Source of the DNA: Metaphire vulgaris
Lineage: Eukaryota > Annelida > Clitellata > Crassiclitellata > Megascolecidae
Direction of reading: 5' to 3'
Assembly (NCBI GenBank): GCA_018105865.1
Contig: CM030833.1
Location: 29,808,640 to 29,872,639, forward strand
DNA: 64,000 nucleotides
Shown piece after piece: positions 11,212-24,939 of this stretch. Every line of letters begins with the position of its first letter. Positions within the stretch are counted from its first letter, which is position 1. The position numbers and the translations under genes are program-made. The notes below the pieces were generated by a model that was not told the DNA's origin, ran no database searches, and saw only the letters and a list, made by a program, of their open reading frames with translations.

Positions 11212-12707
11212 TTATGTTCCACAGTATTCAGTTTTTTGATTTGCAACCCACGCCTTGAACACATCTCTGCAAATGAAAAAGCAGAAAGTAAAAACCTAAA
11301 ACAGCAAATTCAAAATAAAATGAAAAAGTGTTCAATTGAACAATCAATACACAATTTATTTTAGTCTGTATAATGTACCAGTGAAGCCGTAGCAGCTGTA
11401 CCATGAAAGGCCACTATAATAAATACCTGACAAAGCAGCCACACACAATTATCAAAACGCACACAACAACCAACTTGACTTCAAACCCTGGCATCTATCA
11501 GAAGTTTTATGGTAATGTGATCTAATCACAAAATGGTGGAAAACTGGCTTTGCTTTCAGACACCATAGACTAGTTCCGGCGATAATTAATTATATTCTAT
11601 GATCGTACATACTTGCAATGGCTAACGACGCACTGCGCACTGCAGTAGTTGCACTCCCATCGTGGATCCTCGACGGCCAGATTCTGACATTTTGTGTAGA
11701 TGCAAACAGGCTTCGACTTGAAGCAGACGCAGTCAAACAAAGTACACGATGATTCCTAGAATTCCAGATCAGAAAACTGCCCGTCAAGCTTCTGCTTATT
11801 CACCAAGTAATGCTAGACATTGTCAATTTCTATATAGCACTATTTATCCATTCACTGGCACTGAACCTGTGCATGGGCAGAGAATGGCACAAACATTAGT
11901 CAAATGAAAATGCACAGAGGAAAAAAATTATGCCAATCGCAAATAACTACCACTTGAGGATAAATGTTAGCTTCGTGTGCACCTGTGTTGACCTGGTTCC
12001 TATTCTCATATCAGGATTGACCTGGTCATTTATCATTTGGATTTGGGGTACCATTGATTGATGCCTTAGGTATTAGAAATGGTGCTACAGAAGTGCCTAT
12101 AATTATTATTATTCAGATTGGAGTTGGAGTGTCATTGGCTGATGCCATAGGCTTTACAATAGTGGTGCCGTAGAAATTGATTGATTGATTGATTGATTGG
12201 GGAGGGGGAAGTCAGAATGTAGTGACCATGAAATTACCCCTTCCTCCCTACATATACCACATAGTGTATGATGACATAAATGCAGCTGAAGTTGAAATGT
12301 GTCTTGGAATAATGAAACTGGAAAGGCAACAGCTATGTAATCAACGTTATTGACAGAAAGTGCATAGAATTAATTGTTTGAACAGCCATGTATTAATACC
12401 TTTTTCTCTCTTTCTTGCATTTCTTCTTTCGATGGCTCTGATATACTCGAGATGCTCAGACAATTCAAACTCTCATTTACATCTTCACGCTTGTTTACAT
12501 CTTTTGGGTTGTTGTCACGTTTGAATATAGAACTTTCCAAGCTATCGTTTGATTCGGAGAAAGTTTCAAAAGCGAGTTCGTTTCCATTCTTCGGAGATGA
12601 GAGAGACCTTTTCGCTTTCTTTGACTTCAATTTGGCAGGAGATGCAACCTTGTACTAAAAATTTAAAATCAACAAATGACTCAAGCATTCATAATGTCGA
12701 CATTAAC

Positions 12708-12763
<56 letters not shown>

Positions 12764-12786
12764 GATTATTAGCCAGACGATTATTA

Positions 12787-12827
<41 letters not shown>

Positions 12828-15162
12828 GATTATTAGCCAGACGATTTCTATAGCGCAATAAGCATGGCAAAAGTGGCCAAAGACAAGAGCGCTTTACAAA
12901 ACTACATATACCCGATGGTGAATAAGTTAGTCATAAGATTACGTAGAAAAATTCCAAAAGATACTATACCTGTTAGATAGCTCCACTGCCAATCTGACTG
13001 AACTTTCCGGACTGGTCTGGCTCCAATTTGGTGTACCATCGGCTGATGCCTTAGGCACTATGATGGTGGCGCCATAGAAGCATCAATAGTTTAAACTTGA
13101 ACATTTGACTGATTATAAATGATAGACGTTACCTTGTACTTGTAAGAATTTAATTCTTCTGCACGTTGACAATATGTCTGCAATGAAAATCATAAATGAT
13201 TCTATTTAATTTCTGCTCAAAAATCTGAAAAATAATGCAATAAAATATTTCAGTGATGTCATTGATGGCAGTGACAATTTAAAAGCAAGAACAAAATGTA
13301 TAACAGTAACACACTCATCTGAGATCTTCTATCAGCAAAATAATAAATATATGTAAAAGCTAATAGTTTTATTAAACTAAGATGATGATGATGATGATGA
13401 TGATCCCTAGCATTCACAAGATCAAATTAAATGATGAAATAGAAACTCAAATGTAAACAAAGCAAGAGACAGCAATTAATAGCATCAGCATCAGACCTGC
13501 TTTACGTCATTTGCCAAACAATCCCATGTATTTGCCACAATTTTTGATATTTCAAGAAATGTTATATGCGGATCCTTACTCCTAATCGCATTCTGTATTT
13601 CTCTGAAGAAAAATGAGTAAGCAGATCGCCTGAAAACAAAAGAAATCGATAAAAGAACTAAATATTTTATCCAAAACTGAAAAAAAAACTTGTAGTGAAA
13701 ATCAAATCGTACAAACACAATGATAAGGTAATTACCTTGTTGGAACAGCCTTCTTATCAGTCACTGCCTTTGATGTTTTATTGCTTTTTAGATATTTGGC
13801 ATTTGAAGGAAATGACCCATATCTGATAAACTGTTTCCTGGATACCTATTAAAAGATGGAACATCAAAATTTTAAAATATTCAGTATCAGGCAAATAAAT
13901 TCAGTTGAAAAGTTAAAACACCAAAAAATTGTGAAATATTTATTTTAAAATGTCTGAAAATAGAACAAATTCAATTTACCAGCAGAAGCTAATAGAAACC
14001 AGCCACATAATTTTCTCATGACATCATAAAATCAAGTGCAATGTTACAGCATTCGAATATTCTTTAGGGACTCAGTGCTAAGAACAGATGGCTTTACACA
14101 GGCATTGAATACACAATGAAAATCACATATGACCCTGATTCAATGCTACCACTTTGTATCTCCTTTTGTCTCAGAGTGATTCTTCAAAAGAAGCTCATAT
14201 AAAAAATTATTACGATTCATACTTACTTCTGACAGAAGAAGGTCATCATCATCATCATCATCGCCATCATCCCCATCATCACTACATTTCCCTGTTTCAT
14301 CTGCCGATCCACATTCTTCAGTCGTCTCATCCATATCCCGACTGGAGTTTTTTTCACAGTCCTCATCATCAGTCAAATCCCTTCCCGGTGAACAAGACAT
14401 CCACAAAGATGCTTCTGCCTTTTCACTTGATGATTCTTCTTCATCATCCTCTTCCATAACGTACTCCTCCTCCGTAGTTTCTTGTTGACATATTCCTTTG
14501 GTGCTCAGAAGATGAACAGAAACTGGGCTTTTCACTGAACTCCCGTTGGTCACGATAGTATCCGCAGATAACGGCTCCAATGAGTAGGACTTTGTTGCCA
14601 ATGCTACAGGCGATGCCTCAAAAGTCTCGCCACCAAATCTTGGAGCGTGGAATGTCTACAGACACAAATGCAGTGAAACAAACAAATTACATGACTAAAA
14701 ACATAAAAATAAATGGTTAACTTTTATAGAATTTCCAGCTCAACATTCCAGCTCAAATCATTTGCAGTGTTATAGATCAAAGACTTGTCATTGATGATTG
14801 ATCTGTTCCCACAAGTTGTAAAGGTATTGGCACGAACTTGAACATGATGCTGCATGTATGATTTTTCTAATGTATCCCCAGTTGTTTATAAATTATTCTG
14901 TTGAGTATGTTATAATGACATCACCAGTTCACCACACATCCTTTAAAAATTTCTTCAAAATACATCTATCAAAGAACGAAATTGTTAAGCCCTTTTATTT
15001 TCGAAAACATTACTGTTATAGAGCCGACGTGTAGTGTTATTGCGATATAAACCCGTAATATTTACTAATTATTATAACCATTAACTGTCCAGGAAAAAGA
15101 GTTACGTCAAAAAAGTTATAAATAGCTCGTCCAAAGTTTGAATTATTGCCAGACAGAGACAT
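11212..15162 (-). CDS. TOX: TOX-family HMG-box protein (eight exons)
   Basis: TOX proteins are nuclear DNA-binding regulators with one HMG box. Exons in transcript order: 15162-15106, 14655-14227, 13845-13736, 13629-13497, 13177-13133, 12648-12400, 11755-11613 and 11266-11212 (TAA 11212-11214). Phases close, giving 406 residues. Residues 20-35 (TFHAPRFGGETFEASP) match the family's N-terminal FHTPS...FE motif. An acidic region precedes the HMG box at about 197-258 (SAYSFFFREIQNAIRSKDP, ISKIVANTWDCLA). The C-terminus carries a Cys/His tail (CIYTKCQN, YCSAQCVVSHCK, then VFKAWVA) that I recall from TOX4. A Lys/Arg-rich stretch before the HMG box may be a nuclear signal. The first exon (MSLSGNNSNF) is short and the least certain. 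Identity as TOX is strong; which vertebrate paralogue it matches best is not settled. Confidence 0.85.
12709..12890 (-). repeat. (ATT)n tracts with reverse LINE-like tail
   Basis: Two (ATT)n runs (about 12709-12763 and 12785-12826), each followed by TAGCCAGACGAT. After the second comes TTCTATAGCGCAATAAGCAT and GAGCGCTTTACAAAA. On the minus strand this reads as a LINE 3' end followed by its (AAT)n tail. Lies in a TOX intron. Confidence 0.65.
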
Positions 15163-16094
15163 CTTCAACCCAAAGATCGCCCTACAGATCAATTTCTTGG
15201 AAAACCAATGGAGCTTCAGACAAAGTGCAAAGTCTGCACAATTCTTAAACGTATTTTTAAAATACGCAAATAATTCTTCAAAAGTACAAATAATGAGGCC
15301 TTTTTGAAATAATTGGTTGAAATTGCCTTTTCACTCAAATTTTGCTACAATATCCAAACTAATTGTTTAGCGCAATTATTTATTATTTAACCTCGTTAAC
15401 ATGTAATTCCTTAGAACTAATTATGTAATCTATAGCACCATTACTAATACCCAAGGGCGCCAATCGATCGTATGGCATATTTCAAATCCATCCACAAAAG
15501 TCCAGGTCATTCCAGAGATCAGTTAGCGTGAAACAGAAAGACAAACTAATAGAGGAAATGCTAATTGGAACTTGAAGTGATATGTTCTAAACTTAGATCT
15601 GAAAATACTCAGTTTATTGGAAGGTCTGACCATTAAAATAAAATAGTTCCAGGTTCAATTTCAGTGTTGGTCCTAGCCCCTAGGTATATTTACTATTATT
15701 GATCAGCAAACCTTGTTGGATGACTTTTTGAATGACTTTGTCCCCGATGAACACCTATGTGTTAAATTGTGTTTGAAATGGACGATAAATTAATTTTTAA
15801 ATTTCCGCCACAGTGTGTTTTCCAAACTAACTGACGTTTGAAATGAACTGCTATTATGGCGGGTGAATTTTGAGCACCACTGATTGATTTATCTTGAGTG
15901 TTATGAGCAGCTAATAAAATGTACATCAAATAACAAAGAATTAAGCGCTAAATAAATCAGAAATGATACAAGCACATCGGTCAGAACTTCCCAGAAGTTA
16001 CGTCGCCGTTGTCATGGTGACCGGAAACAAGAACTTGTCGCCATTGAGAGCGTTCGAAGTTTTCTTTGGATTTCGAAATTAAAAACATCAGAAA
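15163..16094. other. Divergent region between TOX and CFAP58
   Basis: About 930 bp between the two start codons, so probably both promoters and 5' UTRs. The CFAP58-proximal part is more GC-rich and includes the X-box-like site. No transposon was identified with confidence. A further non-coding TOX exon could lie here unseen. Confidence 0.5.
16008..16021 (+). promoter_or_regulatory. X-box-like RFX site upstream of CFAP58
   Basis: GTTGTCATGGTGAC fits the loose X-box consensus RYYNYY-N1-3-RRNRAC with a 2-bp spacer. It departs from the stricter GTNRCC/RGYAAC form at two positions. It lies about 75 bp before the CFAP58 ATG. RFX factors bind X-boxes in promoters of many ciliary genes, so the placement is what would be expected. 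Function is inferred. Confidence 0.6.
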
Positions 16095-17455
16095 ATGGAA
16101 GAGGTTAGCTAAGACGAAGCTTTCACCATTTATCAATTTATATTGCGCCAGACTTTTAGTGTGATTGTTGCCAAATCTGATTTTGTTTAAACTTTAAATT
16201 GTTTTGACCTCTCGGACAGTAGGCTTATATGAAACATTGAAGTGGCCAGTCTGATCTGAACTTAAACTTCTATAGTGCCTCTTTATAATGCATAGATGCA
16301 TCAACCGGTGACCACCAGATCACAATAACATAAGATTCTACTCAAAATCGAGGATATGACAACCAGATGACGGTATATGACCAATAATCTAGGTGGCAAA
16401 GATGACTCTGAGTATTTGAAAGCTATATTAAATCTGATAAAATTGAATGACAATGGGAAAGGCATGAAGACATTAAAAGTACTCTTAGATGGATAGATAT
16501 GTTATCGTAACTTCCTGCTTTTTGATAAGCTTAGCTGTGTATATGTTTAATAGCATGAGGTCACTAAGGAAGATGCAGGCGATGACACAACATGGGGAAG
16601 ACTTGAAAGGGAATTCATTGCGGTAACATATGCTCTGAACTTTGAGATACATTTTCTATAAACTGGTATTTCTACATGCAGTTTTAATTGGCTGCGCATA
16701 ATTCAGAATTTGTTTGCTTCAGTTGTCAGTCAAACAGAAAAAATGCTATCTAAGCATTGGCCATGTTCTTAAAATCCTCACTGACTAATTAATGAATGAT
16801 CGAGTTCAAGGTTAGCATTGTCATTCATATGCAGTGCTGAAAGTCTGTGAAAAAGGTGCAGGAACTCTCTTGGTGCAACCCTAACCCTAACCTTAACCCT
16901 AACCCTAACCATAACGAACTAAGGGTAGCCATCATTTACATTTCTATAGCACTTTTTAAATCTTAGCTTAATAGTTTTGCAACAAGTACACGGTGCTTTT
17001 ACAATATTGGAACAAATATTGAAAAATTGTTGAGACTATATAATGCTTTTCTGTAGTAGAAAATTGCTAAACAAATTTGCATTCTGTTATCGCAGACACA
17101 TATATTCTTTATAAACTGTGAACCCTGTTAAGTTTAATTTAATTTTAATTCTTTTTATTTACCGTAACTATAAATCAATTAGTCACTCATAGTTTTGTTT
17201 CTATCGTAGACTCTTGATGAACTCAAGGGCGACAGAAATTTAGAAAAATATCGACTTGAGTACGAACACATCTTCAAAGTGTTAAGGAAAACACATGACA
17301 GTGAGAACAGACTTAAGCAAAAATGCCGAGAACTCAAAGCCGAGATTGTTGCAAATTCTGCAAAGGTGGCCAGCTGTCTGAAGTTAACACAGGACTCAGA
17401 GGCAACGACATCAAATCTGAAGAAGGTAAAGTCTAACTATTTAAAAATTTTAGAC

Positions 17456-17509
<54 letters not shown>

Positions 17510-17626
17510 TAATGTAAGAACCACACATGTAAGAACTACTACATTTCATTCACATCATAATCTTGCTGTGTAATCTCATTCTTTGCCAAAATGCCTAATT
17601 TAATTACTGTTATCACTACTTTTACT

Positions 17627-17682
<56 letters not shown>

Positions 17683-20600
17683 GGTTTAGAGTGGTTCATT
17701 AGGGTCTGCCATGTGTGAAAAGTATTGTAATAGTTGTGTTAGAAAATGCTTGATGTTTTCCACATTGATTTTACTGCTCCTAGTTTTTACAATTGTGGTT
17801 TAGGAACTTGAGAAAACATGGGAGCTGCTGGAGAAGGCATCTGCAAAGGAGGCGGCTGAGAAACAGAGGGCTGAGGGCTACCAGCGAGAGATCGCTAACC
17901 TAACTAGGATGCTGGAAAAAGGTGCTGAGGGGCGCTCACCTGCACAGGAAAAGAGGTATCGGTAGACTATTGAACTCATTTCCGGGTAATAGTAAGATTT
18001 ATGTTTTATGCCGTGACATTTTATTTTACTTTAAATCAATCGAAAGCTGATTAAGTTGTTAATAAAATAATCAAGTATTTGATGAAATTCAAAAGGCTCT
18101 TGAACTTGACTCATGATATGTTGTTAAACAAAAGTTATGGCTGTGAGGGAAGGCAGCGATGAAGCAGAAATTGTACTAAACGGTCGGATATTGGAAAAAG
18201 ATGAAACATTCAAGTTTGTTGGAGGAATACTCAAGAGTGAAGGAAAACACACAGAGGACATAAAAATGAAAATAAATAGAGGTTTACAGACTGAGAACAT
18301 TATGGAAAAGCAAGAACTTAACCATGAATACAAAGCTGAAACTGCATAATACATTAGTAATACTTCAAATTTTTTATGGATTGGAAACCTGGGTACTAAA
18401 AAATCAGGCAATGGATTTTGCTTTATCTGGGCTTTTACTGGAAATTCCAAACATAGACAGCAGTAAACATTTATAAATAATGCTTTGACTCGAATTGAAA
18501 ATGTTGTGTTATCTCTGATTCTTCAGCCTTAACGAGCTGCTGAGAGTGAATGAAGAGTTGAGTCGAGAGCGCGATGAGCGCCTGAAGGAGATCACCGAGC
18601 TGAGAGGAAAGCTCGTCGAATCACAAAACAAGGACCAGAGTTTGGAGGCGCAGCAGACAGATCTATACGAGAAAATTCAAGAAGTACTGAAATTTTATGT
18701 TCATCAGTATTCTATCCAACGTTGTTGATACGATGCATTTTACTACAGTAAAACCTCTTTATCGCCATTGATGGGTCAAGAACGGATTTTCCACTCATGT
18801 AAAATAACTCATTTAGTCGCTCGCCGCCGTCGCCACAACTTTCAAAATTCCATGTATTATGACCTCTTTTGCTCGCCATAGCAACATCGGTTTGACCGTT
18901 TATAGGCCAAGCTCCCGACCGACTGTTTACACAATTAATGACCCTTCCCCTCCCGATGAATACATCGGTGTTGATAATCAGCTATTAACCTGTCAGCTAA
19001 TGTCTGGTGAAGGGATTGTGGTAGAGGTCTGCACGAGGGGAGGGGAGCAAGAATCTGACCCCGACAGTTGACCTCCCTCCCGCCCACTCGCCCCACCCTG
19101 CGATGGCCAAGCTCCGTGGCTTTTGTCTCCAACCCAGCAGTCCCCGTGGCAGCAGACAATGGATCGGATTTACAAAACTTTTCACCTGTAGGGCGTAGGC
19201 CTGTATGCTGCTTATTACATCAGCAGCAGGTACTCTGGTCTGCATTATCAACAATGAAACACCGACGCAGCCTACAAGCTTAGAGCCTTTTCCTTTACAA
19301 GTTGACAGTTTCTTGCCGACCTGCTGTCTATACATGAATATATAGCAACCTGTCATTTGTTCATGAGCTGACCCGTCCCTACTGGTATCGTCATGTAGTT
19401 TCAGTATAGTGAAAAGCGGGCTAAAGAGGTTTTACTGTACTTGTGTTTCATACTGTATTCATCACAAGTCATCAGCTTCTGTGGTTAAAAGTATTAGTAT
19501 TTAGCGATGAAAGAGATATAATTTGAACTTGATCAATCAATCGATCGTAAAACTACTTTAGCACCAATATATTAATGCATCTGCAGCTGTCTATGGTTGC
19601 CTCAGAGAGAGAATACTTAGGAAATGGCCATGTTGTCCATGATAGTAAAATAGTTGGAAATCAGTCCATAAGTTCTTGGTTATGGCTAAGGAGGATGATG
19701 CATCCTTGATGCCATCCAGCCATAAGAACTTCACTATTTTTTCTACACTGCTATGTATCCTCTGTATCATTAATGACGACAATAGCATATGTCGATGTTA
19801 TCTTTGGTATCGTTGGAAGACTATTAGATGATACGAAGCATGATATTCTAAATGCAGTTTATCAGTGTTAAGACTTACTGTGCTGAATGCTGTGACCTGT
19901 TTGTCCGATGTAGCTACAACAAGACATCCAAGTTCAAAATAACGAAGCTCAGAGAGAAGCGAGAAAGAAAGACAAGCTGGAGCGCGAGCTGCGACAGCTG
20001 AAAACAGACCTCGACACGAAGATGTCCGAGATAAAATCACTTCAGCTGCAGAACGAGCGCTATGTGCAAGACCAGACGAGACTGGAGAAAGACATCAAAG
20101 ATAACAAAGTAGAATTTTGTTTTTAAAAATTCTTCTCGGATAACAGGACAGTTGAATATTGTATTCATTTGGCAGTATAGCTAACAAGACAAGCATGCAT
20201 ATGAAATAATTCTTCTGACCCATCACTGATAAAAGTTATTATGACAGGCGGTCAATTTTACCAGAAAACGCAGTGTGGTGAGTCAGGTTGGCTGCTCCTG
20301 CTTAAAGTTTTCAACCATGAGAATGGTTATTTCAATGGAATTACCATGATGTTCCTTAATTTGTGAACATTAGTGTTTTATGGTGTGCTTTACGATGCGA
20401 CCTGCTTTTAATGTTGTTTTATAAATGATAAATTATTATTAAAGCCTGGCTTCTTTGGCCTAGATTGCATTCGAAAGACAGCAGAAGGACAATGAATTGA
20501 TTCAAGCAAGACATCAGAAAATGCAAATCGATCTTGAGACTCAAATCGGAATTTGCAATGAACTCAACACCGAGAACCAAACAAGGGCCCTGGAACTGAA

Positions 20601-23600
20601 GGTTGTACAATACAATACAATACAATACATTACAAGATCACTTTATTAAACCAACCTTGGCAAGATACAAGGTCAAAACATAATATGTATCTTACATATC
20701 AAAAACAAATCAAAATTATTGAAAACTAAAATTATTTTTACATTTACGTCCTGAATATAATAATATGTGTACAGAACTGAAGGAAACTTGTGCTTTCTGC
20801 TGATTTAGTGCCTGCACAATTTAAGGGCCACATAAACTTGCTTTGTACTGTACATTATAGTGACTAATGATGATTAACTTAGAGAGATATATTGCCTCTC
20901 AAGCTGTGGCTGATAGGGTATATAGAGATTGTTAAGCTTTTGTTGTACCGTAATCTGAAAATTTTCTGACGAGCCAAATTATCTTTAGATTCTGTTAATG
21001 GTTTATAAAGCACAAAACTACCAGCTTGGCATATAACGATCAAAGATGTTATGACAATTTATATCGTTAGCGGCTCAATTCTGTTCGTTGTAGCAAGGGG
21101 AAGACGATATCAATCAACTAAAACAGGAGACCCAAAGACTCAACAAGCTGCGCGAGATAAGTCAACGAAAGCTGCGAGCTGTCGAGGAGCAGAAGATGGA
21201 GTCTGAGCAGCAGAAGGAAATGTACAAAAACCAGATCACCGCCATGGAACGGGGTAACATCTGCTGCGCTATTTTACTTTCCTTTGGCATGGAATTAGGT
21301 AACAGTCATCGAGTTAATCGATCCCTTTAGGCCATCGAATGGCCTAGCATGTGGGTATTCGAGTAAATTTTATAAAGGGCCAAATTTTGTAATGATTGGT
21401 GTGTGAGGACCAGTTGTTTTTAAAATCAATAGTTGTCAATTGTCAGAAGTAATAGAAAAACAGGTAAGTTGAAAGCAGGACATTGAAACAGATGCTCCAT
21501 AAGTATTAGGAAAAGTTGTTTATCATTTCATTATCTTTGTTGGCCATTTCACAGTCTTTGGTGGGCCGGGTCTGGCCCGAGGGCCACCATTTGAATAACC
21601 CTGGCTTAGCATTTCTTGCATTATATCAATTTGCTTCAAATTCTACTACTACTACTACTACTACTACTGCTTCTGCTACTGCTGCTGCTGCTATATGATT
21701 TTATTGCCCAAATCACTTTCATGAAATTCAAGTTTTGTCTCCATTAGAACTTGATTTGAGCAAAAAGCAGTCGGAAGCAGATCGCAAGAACATCGAGGAA
21801 CTTCAGAGAGAACGTGACATTCTCAGCAAGGTAACTGCACTCCATTATATGCTGCCAATTTAGATATTTATTGCAGAAATCAGAATATTGTTATGATATG
21901 TTATCAAACCGACTGCATATGGTCTGTAATTATTGACATACTGTTTAAAAAATATTTAAATAATAAGGTTTAAAGTGGTTCAGAACATGGAGGGCGCCAC
22001 AAGCCAAATATTGGGTGAGCCAACATGGCCTGTTTGAAATTGGACAATGCAAGGACTAGTGCTACTGTAGGCTATAGATATGCAAACATTCAGAAGAGTG
22101 ATGAAACGAATTAAACCCACATATTCTTGTGTCCCCATCTTTGCTGTGTCAAACCGTACTAGAATTGTCAATATATTCTGTCTAAATTTTTTTCTAGAGC
22201 TTTCGAAATGCCACGAAAAATAATGAGCCATTTGAAACGACACTATATACAAAGTCTTTCAGAAATCTATTCTCTGTCAAATGTCTAAAAATCAATCAAG
22301 AGATAAGATGGCGCTTAAGAGAGCTGGTTTCTTCTATTACAGGTTTTATAGACCACAAAATATTATAAAATTGATACCCTGTTTGAAATTGGACAAAGCA
22401 AAGACAAGTGCTACAGTAGGCTATAGATATGCAAAAATTCAGAAGAGTGATGAAACGAATTAAAAGTTCAGGAGGGTCTGCCCTGTGTGAGAACCACTAT
22501 GTTTTGCCCATCCAATTTAGTTATCTATAGTACTAAGGTTTGTTTTGAAATCATATATGCTAGTAGCCACTGCTATCTTCTCGTCCAATTCATTCCATCT
22601 ATCTACCACTCAAGCACTAAAATATGCTGTTTGTATCTCTCAACCCATTTCTTAAACAGTTTCACGTTATGTCCTTGGGTTCCAGCATACTGTTTTGTTG
22701 TGAAATTCCTTTCTGCTGGTACTTCCACCTTGCTTGTATTGAAATATCATCATAAATACAATGTGTATACGAAAAACCAATTGATGTGTGCTTGGGGAAA
22801 GAAATACTTGCTGATCTGTGGTGATCGTAGAACATGGTGAAAGCAACTGCCGACACCCAGAAGCAGGTCGGTCTCGTGAAGCTCCATGAGCAGTCGAAGA
22901 ACAACCTGGAACAGGAGATCCAGAACTACAAAGAAGAGGCACAGAAACAGAGGAAGATCATCTACCAGCTGGAAAAGGAACGGGATCGCTACATCAACGA
23001 AGCCAGTGATCTTACGCAAAAGGTAGCGACCCCGTGGTTTGCTATTTGCCAGCGTGCTTACTTCGCTCGACCATTGACATAACAAGCTGCATGCAGAGTG
23101 GGTTCCCAGAATTGTTGACATGAGTTTTTGACCAGTTGTGCTGTGATTGTTGTACATGGTCGCACAGTCTTGTGAGCACCGAAATTTCATGTGTGCTGCA
23201 TAAATAATGGCATAAACAGATAAATAGAAATTATAAAGGCAAATTGTTGCCGATAGTAGATTGGTTACTGGATGACACTTGAACAGTTTTTCTGGCTGGA
23301 AGTGGTAATTGTTCCCTGAATGGGCAAGCAAATCATCTCCATATCATGGTATCGGAAAATCACACTGACCTATTAGATTTGGCAATGGGAAACAATGACT
23401 CAAATCCAGAGCATCTATTGACTTATGCCAAGTGCATCACTAAAATGGCGCTATAGAAGTTCTCTAATATTGATGATAAAGGTATTTTTTAAATTCCATC
23501 CCAGTTATGGCTATCGTTTCTTTTGCGGGCGTGATTGTTATTATTAAATTAATTGGGTGGACATTGTGTTTAGATTGGCCTTTTTCTTTCTCCGCATTAG

Positions 23601-24377
23601 GTTCTTCAACACATGGAAGACGTTAAAGTTCGAGAGATGCAGATTTTCGACTTCAAGAAGAAGATCGCAGAGGCAGAAACGAAACTAAAACAGCAGCAGA
23701 ACCTTTATGAAGCGGTCAGAAGCGACAGGAACCTTTACAGCAAAAACCTCATCGAAACACAGGTTGAAGAGTCTGCCTTCATTTGGCTTATTTGAAAAAA
23801 ATTGCGGTGATCCATTTTATCATGATCTTCATAAATGTAAATTGTTGTGGCAGGGTTTTGAATACTTGATCATTCACTAATCTGTCATTTGAAGGCTTTG
23901 TAAAGTCCATGAAATGTCTATCAGTTAATTGTTGTATTATTACGATGATATTAAGATTATTACTGCTGAAATTCTACCAGAAAAAGATTTAAAAGGGCAA
24001 AATTTTGCAGTTCCAGTGTTTGCGGCATAGAGTGTTGTATGATTCTCAATTTTAAACTGAAAAATTCGATTCTTTGTTTCGTCAGGATGAGATCGCAGAC
24101 ATGAAACGCAAGCTGAAGATCATGAACCACCAGATCGACCAACTGAAGGAGGAGGTTTCGTCGAAGGAGAGCGCGCTCGTCAAGGAGCACCTCGACCACC
24201 AGCGGGTCGAGAAAGAAAAGGAGTCGCTGAAGGTCGACCTGCAGAGGATGAGGCAGCAGGCGGCCGAGAGTAAGGCCCACATCGAGGCACAGGAAGCGGA
24301 GGAGAGGAAGCTGGTGAAGATAATCGCCGAGGCAGACGCGGAGAGACAGCGACAGACGAAAGAACTGGACCAGGTTC

Positions 24378-24432
<55 letters not shown>

Positions 24433-24842
24433 CTTTTCTTCTTTCCGTCACAAATGTCAATCAATGAACTTCTATGGCGCCTCTATCATAATGTCTAGGG
24501 CATAAGCCAATGGTGCATAGTTAATTGACTGATTCCTTCTTACTTACTCTGTATTGATCTGCAATTGCCTCTTTAATTGTTGTCATCATAGTTATGGAGT
24601 TACCTGGTGCCATAGGTGATCAGTGAGAGAGACATACTCGGTACACAGCTCGTGAGACGCAACGACGAACTCGCCTTGCTCTACGAGAAGATCAAGATCC
24701 AGCAATCGACGCTGAACAAAGGAGAGGTCCAGTACAGTCAGCGCCTGGAAGACATACGGGTCTTAAGGCTCGAGATACGCAAGATACGGCGCGAGAAAAC
24801 AATCATGCACAAGAGTGTCTCAAATGTTGACGAACTAAGGTA

Positions 24843-24939
<97 letters not shown>

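Noticed and set aside
11613..11620. Suspected frameshift at the TOX exon-7 donor
   Set aside because: On re-reading the strand, the donor is CAA/GTATGT and phase 2 joins correctly to the last exon, so there is no frameshift.
12676..12861. Poly-isoleucine and poly-tyrosine frames in ATT tracts, here and at 17279, 24835, 27762 and 51923
   Set aside because: Pure translations of microsatellites without splice or homology support, apart from the genuine exon part of 17279.
14154..14459. His-rich plus-strand frame
   Set aside because: Reverse complement of the acidic TOX exon 14227-14655, whose frame is supported by phase and motif.
16877..16914. Chromosome end or telomere
   Set aside because: Only about six units, inside an intron of an intact gene.
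18997..19356. Open frames inside the pogo-like element as a transposase
   Set aside because: No helix-turn-helix or DDE pattern recognised; low-quality composition.
22487..22840. Open frame upstream of the CFAP58 exon at 22831, and its minus-strand partners
   Set aside because: Intronic, no homology; the true exon begins at the acceptor ending 22830 in the CFAP58 phase.
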